Part shown: positions 18,901-29,359 of the stretch, one piece after another
Layout: each line of letters starts with the position of its first letter
Numbering within the stretch: the stretch's first letter is position 1
Source of the DNA: Puniceicoccaceae bacterium
Lineage (GTDB): Bacteria; Verrucomicrobiota; Verrucomicrobiia; Opitutales; Coraliomargaritaceae
Reading direction: 5' to 3'
Assembly: GCA_002729725.1 (NCBI GenBank)
Contig: PBYS01000113.1
Span: 1 to 49,566 of the forward strand
Length of the DNA stretch: 49,566 bases
The notes under the pieces: generated by a model
What the model was told of the DNA's origin: nothing
The model's database searches: none
The model's input: only the letters and a program-made list of their open reading frames with translations
Program-made: the position numbers and the translations under genes

Positions 18901-21465
18901 TTATTCCAAACCAAAGAGCGTCGGCTCACGCGCAAAAACATCCTGATGACTAAAAAAGATATCCTCCAGGCGCTCGTGCAAGGCCTCCACTTGCTCCGCA
19001 AGGCCGGCAAAAGCCTCGCCCACAAACTCCGCCGAGTGCTGGGCCGATTTAGGCGGCAGCTCACCAGCATCCAACCAGCCCACTTCATCCATCGGGCTCT
19101 GAGCCAAAGGAAAATCAGCCAATACCTGCAACAAGCCATGAATCTGATCACTCAGATCACTGCCCAACGCGCGTGCCCCACTGTAAGAAAGTGTGCCGAT
19201 CGCATAATCTAAATTACGCAGACAGAAATTAACCGAACTCGGCACATGCTTCGCCTGCAGCATCAAACTGCAAATGCGGTCGACATAGGCGCGTGAACGA
19301 AACTCTCGCCGATACGCGTCCAGACAGCCAAGTAAGCGCAACAAAGCAGTCAAATCGGCACTCTCCTCGTCCACTTCATGGTAGGCCTCGACCACCCGCG
19401 GCATCGCGACCTTTAAAACTGCTAAGGCTCCGACCGCACGCTCAAAAAAGATGCCAACACGATAAAACTGCCAGGTATCATCATGCGGCATGGTGCGCTC
19501 CGCGGTGCCATTAAAGCGAGCCAGTTCACTCACCATATGCGCGCACAGCTCTGCCAGTCGCGCACGGCTCACTGGGCGCTTCGCCTCTGCGTTGAGGTAA
19601 AGTGTGATATCTTCCAAGACTTCACGACACTCGGGACTGATCACCTCTCGCACACGCTCCAGCGAATTGCGAGCATAGCTGATACACGCACGCACCGAAG
19701 CCCCCTCATTGGCATCCAACAAAAGACTCTTAGAGAGCGGTAAAGTATCGCGCGGCGGTCGCTTACGCTTCGTCACATCACTCTGCCCCGTGGCCGCAGC
19801 CACCGCTTGCAGCAGCGGCCAGTAAGTGCGCTGCTCTGCATGCGCCATTTGATCCCAACGCAAACGCTCTAAGGTATGAAATTGACGCGCAGTATTCTCC
19901 GCCCGCTCCAAATAGCGCCCCGCCCAGTACAACGACTCCGCCACACGACTACTGATCGAGAAGCGCTCCCCCATCTGTGCCGGCGGACGCTTAGGCGCAG
20001 AATCCTGCACCACGCTGTCGGGCACCCACACATCTTTCAGACCGTCCGTGGCAATCGTCAATCGCCGCGTACGATGCCCCGAAACTTTCTGCCGCACCAT
20101 GCCCCCCGGCAACACAATAGGCTCCTTACCAAGAATGTAATAAACACGCAAATACCCACCCCGCGCCGAAAATTCACCTTCTTTAAAACGAGGAAGCTTG
20201 GCAGGTTCGGGAATCGATTGCGCCACAAAATAATCAGCATGCTTACGGACAATACGCGCCAATGAGGCCGCTGAATTTTGCGGGCGCTCCCCGCAAATTT
20301 GCCACAACATATCATGATCCTGCATGGGTTTGAGCACCAAGTCCTCGCGGTGCTCACTCACATATTCCCGTTGATCCACATCGCTCAAATGAAAAGTCTC
20401 CACTGCGCGCAAGATCGGACTCTCATTACGATAGTGCCCAATAATACGATCACTGTATCGTAACAAAGCACGATTATCCGTCACCCCCGCCCCCGGCGCA
20501 TTCACAATCGCCACATTGCCCTGACGCCAGGCGTTGATCAGCCCCGGCAAGCCAAAGACATTTGCATTCGGCACCGCAATCGGGTCCAAAGCAGAACTTT
20601 CCACCCGCCGATAAATCACATCAACTGGCTCCAGGCCTCGAATCGTTTTCAAAAACACACGACTCTCGCGCACCAAAAGATCGCTCGACTGCGCAATCGA
20701 GATCCCCATGTGACGCGCAATAAAAGCCTCTTCAAAATAAGCCTGCCCCGGCTGCCCACTCGTCAACAACAAGATATGTGGGTTCGCCCGTGCGGACTGC
20801 GCGCGCAACATTTCTAGCAAATAAGTACTAAAGCCCGCCACCGGCGCCACATCCACACGCTCATACAGCTCAGGAAAGACCTGAGATAAAATACGGCGAT
20901 TTTGTAACACATGCGACAAACCAAAGGGCGTGCCCATATGATTTTCGACCACACGCCAGTCACCCTCGCCCGCGTCTACCAAATCAAATGCGCCAAACTG
21001 CGAATACTCTCCTTCGGGCACCTCGATCCCACTCAAAGGTCTCAAAAAGGCAGGGTCCCGGAGCGCCAGGTCATGTGGAATCACTCGCTGACGCAAAATA
21101 TTCTGCTGCGAGTACACATCCTGCGCATAGGCATTAAACGCCAAGGCTCGCTGCACCACCCCCGTAGAAATCAGCTGCCACTCCTCCGCACTCAAGGAGA
21201 GCGGAAACAAATCCAAGCCCCAGGGGTTCGCACTGGAGCGACTAGAGCTTACATCCGAAAACTGTAGGCCCAACTCCTCCACCGCAAAATCCAACCGCTG
21301 CTGACGCTGGTTCAAGTCCCCGGGGGAACAAGACCGAATCACATCTACAATCGGAGCATAAGGCGCACGCGCAGAGCCCTCAGCATCGAACACAGCCGAA
21401 GCCCCCCCTCCGTGAAAACCACGAAAAGGGTCCACCTTCAAACGAACCTCATCAAGCTTGCGCAT
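18901..21465 (-). CDS. Circularly permuted ATP-grasp fused to alpha-E domain
   Basis: An 854-residue fusion. Residues 1 to about 490 are a circularly permuted ATP-grasp ligase (DUF404/DUF407), with WRVVENHMGTPFGLSHVLQN, DVIYRRVESSALDP and LPGGMVRQKVSG as visible family signatures. From about 515 an all-helical alpha-E domain (DUF403) follows, starting ISSRVAESLYWAGRYLERAE. This pair is predicted to form peptide bonds in an as yet unidentified product, with transglutaminase-like proteins processing it (published comparative genomics of amidoligases). The second copy of the pair in this block is encoded by two separate genes at 22473-24956. The start at 21465 fits, being just before the conserved region. 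The 150-base gap upstream may carry its own promoter. Confidence 0.9.
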   Translation of the reverse strand: MRKLDEVRLKVDPFRGFHGGGASAVFDAEGSARAPYAPIVDVIRSCSPGDLNQRQQRLDFAVEELGLQFSDVSSSRSSANPWGLDLFPLSLSAEEWQLISTGVVQRALAFNAYAQDVYSQQNILRQRVIPHDLALRDPAFLRPLSGIEVPEGEYSQFGAFDLVDAGEGDWRVVENHMGTPFGLSHVLQNRRILSQVFPELYERVDVAPVAGFSTYLLEMLRAQSARANPHILLLTSGQPGQAYFEEAFIARHMGISIAQSSDLLVRESRVFLKTIRGLEPVDVIYRRVESSALDPIAVPNANVFGLPGLINAWRQGNVAIVNAPGAGVTDNRALLRYSDRIIGHYRNESPILRAVETFHLSDVDQREYVSEHREDLVLKPMQDHDMLWQICGERPQNSAASLARIVRKHADYFVAQSIPEPAKLPRFKEGEFSARGGYLRVYYILGKEPIVLPGGMVRQKVSGHRTRRLTIATDGLKDVWVPDSVVQDSAPKRPPAQMGERFSISSRVAESLYWAGRYLERAENTARQFHTLERLRWDQMAHAEQRTYWPLLQAVAAATGQSDVTKRKRPPRDTLPLSKSLLLDANEGASVRACISYARNSLERVREVISPECREVLEDITLYLNAEAKRPVSRARLAELCAHMVSELARFNGTAERTMPHDDTWQFYRVGIFFERAVGALAVLKVAMPRVVEAYHEVDEESADLTALLRLLGCLDAYRREFRSRAYVDRICSLMLQAKHVPSSVNFCLRNLDYAIGTLSYSGARALGSDLSDQIHGLLQVLADFPLAQSPMDEVGWLDAGELPPKSAQHSAEFVGEAFAGLAEQVEALHERLEDIFFSHQDVFAREPTLFGLE

Positions 21466-21614
21466 ATGCCGTCAAAATGCATCGCAGTTTGAATGATTGA
21501 AAGCCCAATCTACACAGACTGTAAGCGACGCCTCGCCATGCGCGTCGCCACCGAAACAGCACAAAACATCTCTCGCGTAACACCACCTAACAGTAATACA
21601 GTCAGACTCTCAGC

Positions 21615-22463
21615 TCACACGAGTGCCACCTGAACAGCGACCTCCATCTCGGCCACCGCTTCGCCGCGGTAGGTGCCAGCCAGCGGACGCACATCTACAT
21701 AATCGCGCCCAATCGCCAACTTGATATAACGCACATCAGCACGCCGATTATGAGTCGGGTCATAGCCCACCCAACCAATGCCGGGCAGGAAGCACTCCAC
21801 CCAAGCATGTGAGGCCGAGTTATCATCAGCCGAGCCAGACACGGATTTTTCGACATAAAAATAGCCACTCACATAGCGTGCAGGAATCTTAATGGAGCGA
21901 CAAAGCGCAATCATAACATGAGCAAAATCCTGACATACGCCCCGCTTATGTTTGAACACCTGTATCACATCCGTCTCCACCTGTGTACTACCCGGCGCAT
22001 AGCGAAACTCTCTAAAGATATATGCCATCAACGCCTCTACCCGTAAACGCACATCCTCCACACCCGTAACGATCTCAGTGGCCTCATGCTCAAACATGGG
22101 GCCCAGCAAAACTCGCTGACTGCCCGCTAAAAAATCATAATATCGCTCATCTCGATCCAAGCCCGTGAGCCCCGCCAGTGGACAGGGGACCGTGAAGTCC
22201 CGCGTGTCGGGCATCGTCTCCACCAACGAGCTAGCCTCGACTTCCAGCCAGTCGTGCGGCTCCATCACTTCGAAATGATGTACTTGATTCGTATAGAAAT
22301 CCAAACGTCGCAGCACCCGTGGCTCTTGCGGCAGAATCTTTAGGGTAAACGATTCACAGCACTGCAACTCATCGGAAACAGGACAAAGATGGGCATCGTT
22401 AAAGCTCTCCCACACTGGATTGGCGTAAGTATAGCGAGTAACATGTTGGACAGAGAACTTCAT
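21615..22463 (-). CDS. Transglutaminase-like protein 3
   Basis: From ATG at 22463 (MKFSVQHVTRYTYANPVWES) it has 282 residues. The triad is Cys177 in RGVCQDFAHV, His219 in SASHAWVECFLPG and Asp235 in VGYDPTHN. It resembles protein 2 more than protein 1, which suggests that proteins 2 and 3 were duplicated along with the ATP-grasp and alpha-E partners. Its start is ten bases after the stop of the alpha-E gene, so the two are probably coupled. Confidence 0.9.
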   Translation of the reverse strand: MKFSVQHVTRYTYANPVWESFNDAHLCPVSDELQCCESFTLKILPQEPRVLRRLDFYTNQVHHFEVMEPHDWLEVEASSLVETMPDTRDFTVPCPLAGLTGLDRDERYYDFLAGSQRVLLGPMFEHEATEIVTGVEDVRLRVEALMAYIFREFRYAPGSTQVETDVIQVFKHKRGVCQDFAHVMIALCRSIKIPARYVSGYFYVEKSVSGSADDNSASHAWVECFLPGIGWVGYDPTHNRRADVRYIKLAIGRDYVDVRPLAGTYRGEAVAEMEVAVQVALV

Positions 22464-22472
22464 AGCAAACAA

Positions 22473-23483
22473 CTACTGTTGCTGCTGTTGTTGCTGCGTG
22501 GCAATCTCTGTCTCCATATCGGGGCGTGCGTGGAACATGTAATTTTCGAACATCACCCTGCCGATCTCGACGAAACGTTCTTGCAACTGCCCTAAATACT
22601 GGTGCAAGCCCGACTTAAAGACCTCATCAATATTACTATAGGTCAGGTCGCTCATCAAACGTCCCGAGACGCGCTCGACATCGTTGGAGTAGAATCCGGG
22701 ATTACAGCCGGAAATTTGATGCAAATTCGCGTCCAAATGACGCACGCAGGACAGAATCGAGCGTGGGAAGTGCTGATCGAAGATCAGAAAGTTAGCGACT
22801 TTCATCGGATTCACGGCAGTCACATAAAAGCTATGATAGGCCTCAAATCCACTACATGATTTTAAAATAGCTCCCCATTGCACCGCATCGATGGCCCCGC
22901 CGACATCGTCCACGCTGGGCAGCAGCATGTGGTATTTAATATCCAGAATGCGGCTCGTTTTGTCCGCACGCTCTAAATATTTACCCACCTGCATGAAGTA
23001 AAAACCTTCGTTGTGCGAGAAGGTGGAATCGGTCATCCCTTGAAATAAATGACTGTAATCCTGAATTTGTTTATAAAATTCATACGGCCCCTCTTCCCAA
23101 ACTTTTTTTGCGTTATTGGACTTCAAAAACAAATAAGCATCGTTCAAGCATTGCCACATCTCCGTCGAGATTTGATCGCGAATCATACGCGCGTTCTCCC
23201 GAGCCGCAAACATGCAAGCAATCACCGAACTGGAATTCTCAGGGTTAAAGGTCAAAAAGTCTGTCACACTTTGCGAGTCGGCACGCTTATAGAGCTCATA
23301 GAACAGCTCCTCCTCGCCAGCAGCACGGATCACCGGCTCCCAGTGTTCCTTTAATTTGTCATCATCCAGAGCCTCAAAATCGAGTAATAGTTGAAGATTT
23401 ACATCCAACAAACGGGCAATATTTTCGGCCCGTTCGATGTAACGGCTCATCCAGTAGAGAGAATCGGCAACGCGTGAAAGCAT
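22473..23483 (-). CDS. Alpha-E domain protein (DUF403)
   Basis: An all-helical protein of 336 residues that starts MLSRVADSLYWMSRYIERAENIAR, the alpha-E signature. It carries FNPENSSSVIACMFAARENAR, the conserved central helix with its Arg-Glu-Asn core. Alpha-E proteins accompany circularly permuted ATP-grasp ligases. The extreme C-terminus is seven consecutive Gln residues encoded by a CAG/CAA tract, a feature outside the domain. The gene lies between the stand-alone ATP-grasp gene and transglutaminase-like protein 3, all on the minus strand with short gaps. Confidence 0.9.
   Translation of the reverse strand: MLSRVADSLYWMSRYIERAENIARLLDVNLQLLLDFEALDDDKLKEHWEPVIRAAGEEELFYELYKRADSQSVTDFLTFNPENSSSVIACMFAARENARMIRDQISTEMWQCLNDAYLFLKSNNAKKVWEEGPYEFYKQIQDYSHLFQGMTDSTFSHNEGFYFMQVGKYLERADKTSRILDIKYHMLLPSVDDVGGAIDAVQWGAILKSCSGFEAYHSFYVTAVNPMKVANFLIFDQHFPRSILSCVRHLDANLHQISGCNPGFYSNDVERVSGRLMSDLTYSNIDEVFKSGLHQYLGQLQERFVEIGRVMFENYMFHARPDMETEIATQQQQQQQ
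22476..22496 (-). repeat. CAG/CAA microsatellite encoding a C-terminal polyglutamine
   Basis: Seven glutamine codons in a row (CAG/CAA) end the alpha-E gene directly before its TAG stop. The tract could change length by slippage. Confidence 0.8.
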
Positions 23484-23516
23484 AGTATGATGTATTTTTA
23501 AAAAATTAAAGTGGTC

Positions 23517-24956
23517 TTAGCTGTCTGCATAAAGCACCCAAGTATCCTTACTCCCTCCACCCTGTGAGGAATTCACCACCAGCGAGCCCTTTTTCAAGGC
23601 GACTCGTGTCAGCCCACCTGGCACGATCGAAGTTTTTTCGCCCGAAAGAATGTAGGGCCGCAAGTCCACATGGCGTCCCTCGAAGTCGCCATCGCACCAT
23701 GTAGGATGGCGCGAGAGCATGATCGGCGGCTGAGCGATAAAATTGCGTGGGTCCGACTTAATCAAAGCCCGGAAGTCTTCGACCTCTTGCTTGCTGGCCT
23801 TGGGCCCGATCAACATTCCGTAGCCGCCCGCCTCGTTAGCCGACTTCACGACCAACTGATCCAAGTTCTCCATGATGTATTTAAAGTCATCATCCTCCGA
23901 TGCAAAAAAGGTCTCCACTTGCCCCAGAATCGGCTCCTCGCTCAAGTAAAAGCGAATCATGTCCGGCACGTAAGCATAGATCAGTTTATCATCCGCGATA
24001 CCAGTACCGATCGCATTGGCGATGTTCACATTACCCGCACGCAAGGCATTCACCAAGCCCGGCACCCCCAGCATCGAGTCCGGGCGGAAGACACTGGGAT
24101 CCAGAAAGTCGTCATCAATGCGGCGGTAGATCACATCCACCTGCTGCAAGCCTTGAGTGGTGCGCATATAGACCTTGTAATCACGCACCACAAGGTCGCT
24201 GCCTTCCACGATCTCGATGCCCATTTGCCGCGCCAAGAAGCAATGCTCAAAGTAAGCCGAGTTGAAATGCCCCGGAGTTAACAATACACAGACCGGGTCT
24301 TCCTTACCATAGGGCGCCACATACTGCAGCGTATTCAACAACTCCTCCGAGTAGTTTTCCACCGGCCGCACACCCGCCTTAGGAAAGAAATTAGGAAAGG
24401 CGCGCTTCATGGCCTGCCTATTTTCCAAGAGATAAGAGACGCCCGAAGGGCTGCGTGCATTGTCCTCTAAGACCAAATAATTACCCTTATCATCACGGAT
24501 CAAATCCGTCCCACAAATATGGATATAAATATCTCGCGGGACCTTCACGTTCATAAACTCACGTCGAAAGTGCTTCCCCGACAAAATGTAGCTGGCCGGG
24601 ATGATGCCCTCCTTAATGATGCGCTGTTTCGAATACACATCCTTTAAAAACATATTCAGTGCCTGCATCCGCTGCGTCAGACCACGCTCCAGAAAAGACC
24701 ATTCCGTCTTTGGAATAATGCGCGGCATCAAATCAAAAGGGAAAATCTTTTCCGTCCCCTCATCATCGTCGTAAACGGTAAAAGTGATTCCTTGGCGCAA
24801 GAACGAAAGATCCACCGCTTGCCGCTTCTGTTCAAACTTATCAATCGATAGCGGCGTCAAGCGCTCTAAGATCGCTTGATAGTGGGGACGGACTTTACCG
24901 TCGGCATCAAACATCTCATCAAAGAAATGATCGGTATCGTATTGTTCAAAAAACAT
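23517..24956 (-). CDS. Circularly permuted ATP-grasp protein (DUF404/DUF407)
   Basis: A 479-residue stand-alone ligase-fold protein. Visible signatures are [15 protein letters not shown], the nucleotide-region [67 protein letters not shown] and [30 protein letters not shown] C-terminal motifs. The family is thought to ligate a carboxylate to an amine using ATP. It is the first gene of the seven-gene minus-strand block and is divergent from mgtC across about 110 bases. The second homologue in the block (18901-21465) is fused to its alpha-E partner. Confidence 0.92.
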   Translation of the reverse strand: MFFEQYDTDHFFDEMFDADGKVRPHYQAILERLTPLSIDKFEQKRQAVDLSFLRQGITFTVYDDDEGTEKIFPFDLMPRIIPKTEWSFLERGLTQRMQALNMFLKDVYSKQRIIKEGIIPASYILSGKHFRREFMNVKVPRDIYIHICGTDLIRDDKGNYLVLEDNARSPSGVSYLLENRQAMKRAFPNFFPKAGVRPVENYSEELLNTLQYVAPYGKEDPVCVLLTPGHFNSAYFEHCFLARQMGIEIVEGSDLVVRDYKVYMRTTQGLQQVDVIYRRIDDDFLDPSVFRPDSMLGVPGLVNALRAGNVNIANAIGTGIADDKLIYAYVPDMIRFYLSEEPILGQVETFFASEDDDFKYIMENLDQLVVKSANEAGGYGMLIGPKASKQEVEDFRALIKSDPRNFIAQPPIMLSRHPTWCDGDFEGRHVDLRPYILSGEKTSIVPGGLTRVALKKGSLVVNSSQGGGSKDTWVLYADS

Positions 24957-25068
24957 AATAATAGGGGCTCAATAGAGTTCAGACAGAGGATTAGCAAATT
25001 ACCTGCCACTTTTCAGATCGCCACCAACTATACCTCACTACAAATTTGAAAAGCTTCACAGCTTGAGT

Positions 25069-25530
25069 ATGCTACAGCTCATGGAAATGGGAATCACAAT
25101 CGAAGAGTTATTTCGCTACATGAGTTTAATGGGAATTGCCTACGTGCTCGCGCTTCCCATCGGCCTTAATCGTGAAATGAAAGCTAGAGGCGCCGGCCTA
25201 CGCACCTTCCCGATCGTGGCGATTGCGGCCTGCGCTTTTCTACTGGTAGGACGCGCCGTGCTTCCAGAAGGCGATCCACAGGCCCGCATCATGTATGGCT
25301 TAATGACAGGTATTGGCTTCATCGGCGGCGGCGCGATCATCAAAGGCGACCATGAAGTCAACGGAACCGCAACCGCCGCCAGCATCTGGGCGACAGGTGC
25401 CATCGGCATGGCGGTGGCCTACCAACAATATGCCATCGCGATCGTGCTCAGCGCGGCTAATTTCTTCACTCTATACTTCGGCATGTCCGCCAAAAAAGAA
25501 CTTAACTGCGACCACGAAGAAGAATGCTAA
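25069..25530 (+). CDS. MgtC/SapB-family membrane protein
   Basis: From ATG at 25069 (a TTG at 25063 is also possible) this is a 153-residue protein with four membrane segments. The family signature is clear: LALPIGLNREMKARGAGLRTF, then GIGFIGGGAIIK and GTATAASIWATGAIGMAVAY. MgtC-like proteins modulate ATP synthase or support growth at low magnesium and inside macrophages in some pathogens; in free-living bacteria the role is less clear. The short C-terminus ends with a Cys/Glu/His-rich tail (NCDHEEEC) that might bind metal. dnaE follows after about 55 bases. Confidence 0.85.
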   Translation: MLQLMEMGITIEELFRYMSLMGIAYVLALPIGLNREMKARGAGLRTFPIVAIAACAFLLVGRAVLPEGDPQARIMYGLMTGIGFIGGGAIIKGDHEVNGTATAASIWATGAIGMAVAYQQYAIAIVLSAANFFTLYFGMSAKKELNCDHEEEC

Positions 25531-25584
25531 TGCGCTTAGCTTCTGCTTGCATTGCGGGTTTGCGCGCTCAATCTACCCGATCCC

Positions 25585-28500
25585 ATGCCAGAAAAAGATA
25601 CCGAGTTCGTCCACCTTCATGTCCACACAGACCACAGTCTGTTGGATGGTTGTAGCCGGGTGGATAAACTCTGTGGCCGAGCGGCAGAGCTGGGCATGAA
25701 GGCGCTCTCGATCACCGACCACGGGGTGCTCTATGGGTTGACCAGCTTCTTCAAACAGGCGGAAAAGCATGGCATCAAACCACTGCTGGGCTGCGAAATC
25801 TATCTAGTCTACGAAGATCAGCTGGCCACGGTCAATGAGCTGCGCGCCAAACAAAAATCACGCCACATGGGCCTGCTGGCGCGCAATTTCACGGGCTATC
25901 AAAACTTGTGCAAAATCGTCTCGAAGGCACACACTCAGGGCTTTTACCGCAATCCACGCACCGACCTAAAAACACTGGCCGAGCACAGCGAGGGTTTGAT
26001 CGGTTTTTCGGGCTGCTTGGCGGCGGTGATTCCACAATATCTGCTGGAAGACAAATTTGACGAGGCACGCGCGGCTGCCGCCAAGTTCATCGATATTTTC
26101 GGGAAGGACTACTTCATTATCGAGATCATGGACCACGGCATCGAGGAGCAACGCCGCATAATCCCGGGCCTGCTCAAGATTGCGACGGAATTTGATCTCA
26201 AAGTGGTCGCCACTAACGACGTGCACTACGTCAAGAATACCGACTGGGAGCCGCACGACTCACTACTCTGCATTCAGACCGGCGCCAAGATCCGCGACGA
26301 GAAACGCATGCGCTACGACGCGCAGCAATTTTACCTAAAGTCGCGCGAAGAGATGGACCTGGCATTTAAAGAAGTGCCCGAGTCGATCACCAATACTTCG
26401 GCGGTGGCCGAAATGTGTGAGGTCAAGCTGCCCTTCGGTGAAGACCACTACCCCGTCTACGAGCGTCCTGCGGAAATCGAGAGTGGCAAAGACCACGAGA
26501 ATTTCGATCGCTGCTTAGACATCTATGTCGCCAAGAAGAACGAGATCCTAGTGCGTGATGGGGGCGAACCGATCGAGCTCAGCGAAGCGGAACGCATAAA
26601 GCATAAGAGCAATGGTCTCTACCTGTTTGAATTATGTAAGGAAGGGCTCAAAGAGCGCTACGGCACCGACTACGACGCCTGCCGTGCCGACTGGGAGCAG
26701 GCAACGGACGACGACAAGCGCTACTGCGAACAGCTCGAATACGAGCTCGCGATCATTGCAGGCACGGGCTTCGTCGACTACTTCCTGATCGTTTGGGACT
26801 TCATTAACTGGGCCCGGGAGCAAGGCATCCCCGTGGGACCGGGCCGTGGCTCGGGTGCGGGTTGTATTGTGGCCTATGTGCTTAAGATCACCGACATCGA
26901 CCCGCTAAGCTTCGGCCTACTGTTTGAGCGTATGCTCAACTTGGAACGTGTCTCGCCGCCCGATTTCGACGTCGACTTCTGCATGCGTCGCCGCGATGAG
27001 GTGGTCAACTACGTGCGTGATAAATATGGTAAGGACCGCGTGGCCAACATCATTACCTTCGGCACCTTCGGAGCCAAAATGATCATTCGCGACTTGGCGC
27101 GCGTCAACGATCTCGAATTTGCCGAGGCCAATAAACTGGCCAAGATGATTCCCGACGAGCTCAACATTACGCTGGATGACTCTGTAAAAAAATCGCCTGA
27201 GCTGGCGGCGGAGGTGAATCGCAATCCAGTGGCGAAATCGATCCTCGACCAAGGCCGCGTGATCGAGGGCATGATTCGTAATACCGGCAAACATGCCTGC
27301 GGAGTGATCATCGCCGACCAAGACATCACCAATCTTATCCCCGTCACACTACAAGAAGGCGATTTGACCACTCAGTATCCGAAGGGGCCTTCAGAAGACC
27401 TCGGCTTGCTCAAGATGGACTTCTTGGGGCTAAAGACACTGACCGTGATATCGGATGCGGAGAAGAATGTAAAAATGACGCGCGACATGCCCGACTTCAA
27501 TGTCGAGAAGGTATCGCTCAAAGACAAAGAGACCTTCGACTTGCTCAACTCGGGCCGCACCACCGCCGTCTTCCAGCTGGAATCGGGCGGCATGCAACAG
27601 CTCTGTCGTCAGATCGGGCTGAGCTCTTTCGAGGAAATTATCGCGTTGATCGCGCTCTACCGTCCGGGGCCGATGCAGTTCATCCCACAGTTCATCGAAG
27701 GCAAAAAAGATCCTACCACCGTGCAGATCCCCCACCCACTACTTAAGGAGTTGGTGGAAGAAACCTACGGGGTCTTAGTGTATCAGGAACAGGTGATGCA
27801 ATCGGCCCAGATCATTGCCGGCTATACGCTCGGGGGCGCGGACATTTTGCGTCGCGCGATGGGTAAGAAGATTAAGTCTGTGATGGACGCGCAGAAGGAT
27901 GTCTTCATCAAGGGCGCCAAAGCGACCAATAACATCGATCGCAAGACCGCGGAATCCATCTTCGCCCTGCTAGAGAAATTCGCCCAATACGGATTTAATA
28001 AGTCGCACTCTGCGGCTTATGCGATGCTCAGCTATCGCACCGCGTATTTGAAAGCCAACTACCCCGTGGAGTTCATGGCAGCGGTGTTGACTTCCGAGCA
28101 AGGCAACGCCGACAAGCTATCCAATTTCTTGGCCGAGTGTAACGCCATGAACGTGCCGGTGCTCAGCCCCGACGTGAATGAATCCGGCGCCGACTTCACC
28201 CCGGTACTTGAAAATGGGGAAGGTTGTATTCGCTTCGGTATGGCCTCGATCAAAGGTGTAGGTGAAGGAGCGGCCAGAGTGATTATTGCCGAGCGCGATG
28301 CCAACGGCCCCTACGAGAACTTTAGCGACTTCATTGTGCGCAATGCCGACAAAGCCGTCAACCGGCGCGTGATCGAAGCCTTGATCAAGACCGGTGGCTT
28401 TGATGCCATGGGCGAAGACCGCGCCAGCTTGCTCGACGACCTCGACTCCGAGCTGGCCGAAGCCGAAAGCGCTCGCAAAGACCGCGAGGCAGGCCAAGCT

Positions 28501-29283
28501 AGCCTCTTCGACATGTTGGGCGACGACACCGGGGTGGCCGATGAGGACAAGCCAGGCAGCAACCGCCGCCGCGTCGAAGAGATGGGCATGACAGAAAAGT
28601 TGCGCTACGAAAAAGAGTTGCTCGGTTTTTATATTTCCGGGCACCCGATGGATGCGTATGCCGCGCTCGACGATGCGATCGACAGCTTCCGTCACCCCGA
28701 CGACTTGTTCAACTTCGATGACCGCAGCAGCTTTCGACTCAGTGGCATCGTCAGCAACCTGCAGATCAAATACACGCGTAAAGACAGCAAGCAGATGGCG
28801 GTCTTCAACCTCGCCACGCGCAGCCACAGTTTCGAGATGATCATGTTCCCCGATCCCTATGCCAAAGAGGGACATCGCTTGGAGGACGGTAAACTCGCAC
28901 TGATTCACGGCATCATCGGTCGTCGCAACGGAGAGATGAGCCTCGCCGCGCACAACGTCTTCGACCTAGAAGTTTCGATTCCAAAACTGATTCAGCGCAT
29001 CAACTTTATTTTATACCCCAACGACAAAGCAGTGGAATTTATCCACCTCTTGCGTGACACCATCGACGAGCAATACGGCGAGACACGGGTCAACATTAGC
29101 TTCCTCGTCGAAGAGCAAATCCTAGAAGCACAGACCGCGCAATCGCTCACCTTCTCGATTACTCAGACCAATTTTAAAGCACTACGCCGCCACCCCGCTC
29201 TGGCCGGCGTGCGCGTTGAAGCAGTGGACCTAAAGCCCATCGACGACCGCAAGCCGTGGGAGAAGCGTGGCAAGAAATTCTAG
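25585..29283 (+). CDS. dnaE: DNA polymerase III alpha subunit
   Basis: From ATG at 25585 ([22 protein letters not shown]) the protein has 1232 residues, normal for DnaE1. The N-terminal PHP domain keeps its metal ligands ([27 protein letters not shown]). The polymerase palm follows with [10 protein letters not shown] and the catalytic PPDFDVDFC. The thumb/fingers have [14 protein letters not shown] and the helix-hairpin-helix region lies near NEMNVPVL-like [20 protein letters not shown]-terminal OB fold ([20 protein letters not shown]) and tail end the protein. It is the replicative polymerase. The frame begins earlier (25552), but the family start is the ATG given. The defence operon begins 76 bases after its stop. 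Confidence 0.97.
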   Translation: MPEKDTEFVHLHVHTDHSLLDGCSRVDKLCGRAAELGMKALSITDHGVLYGLTSFFKQAEKHGIKPLLGCEIYLVYEDQLATVNELRAKQKSRHMGLLARNFTGYQNLCKIVSKAHTQGFYRNPRTDLKTLAEHSEGLIGFSGCLAAVIPQYLLEDKFDEARAAAAKFIDIFGKDYFIIEIMDHGIEEQRRIIPGLLKIATEFDLKVVATNDVHYVKNTDWEPHDSLLCIQTGAKIRDEKRMRYDAQQFYLKSREEMDLAFKEVPESITNTSAVAEMCEVKLPFGEDHYPVYERPAEIESGKDHENFDRCLDIYVAKKNEILVRDGGEPIELSEAERIKHKSNGLYLFELCKEGLKERYGTDYDACRADWEQATDDDKRYCEQLEYELAIIAGTGFVDYFLIVWDFINWAREQGIPVGPGRGSGAGCIVAYVLKITDIDPLSFGLLFERMLNLERVSPPDFDVDFCMRRRDEVVNYVRDKYGKDRVANIITFGTFGAKMIIRDLARVNDLEFAEANKLAKMIPDELNITLDDSVKKSPELAAEVNRNPVAKSILDQGRVIEGMIRNTGKHACGVIIADQDITNLIPVTLQEGDLTTQYPKGPSEDLGLLKMDFLGLKTLTVISDAEKNVKMTRDMPDFNVEKVSLKDKETFDLLNSGRTTAVFQLESGGMQQLCRQIGLSSFEEIIALIALYRPGPMQFIPQFIEGKKDPTTVQIPHPLLKELVEETYGVLVYQEQVMQSAQIIAGYTLGGADILRRAMGKKIKSVMDAQKDVFIKGAKATNNIDRKTAESIFALLEKFAQYGFNKSHSAAYAMLSYRTAYLKANYPVEFMAAVLTSEQGNADKLSNFLAECNAMNVPVLSPDVNESGADFTPVLENGEGCIRFGMASIKGVGEGAARVIIAERDANGPYENFSDFIVRNADKAVNRRVIEALIKTGGFDAMGEDRASLLDDLDSELAEAESARKDREAGQASLFDMLGDDTGVADEDKPGSNRRRVEEMGMTEKLRYEKELLGFYISGHPMDAYAALDDAIDSFRHPDDLFNFDDRSSFRLSGIVSNLQIKYTRKDSKQMAVFNLATRSHSFEMIMFPDPYAKEGHRLEDGKLALIHGIIGRRNGEMSLAAHNVFDLEVSIPKLIQRINFILYPNDKAVEFIHLLRDTIDEQYGETRVNISFLVEEQILEAQTAQSLTFSITQTNFKALRRHPALAGVRVEAVDLKPIDDRKPWEKRGKKF

Positions 29284-29359
29284 ATCGAGCATGCTCTCTC
29301 GCAGCAAAAAACTAAGATCTAAGCTCGCTACCACGCAGTCATCTTATCAAAAAAACGAC

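Noticed and set aside
29267..29359. Upstream extension of the nuclease-methylase frame into dnaE
   Set aside because: The first 31 residues overlap the dnaE end and are basic with no conservation pattern; ATG at 29360 gives a natural N-terminus.
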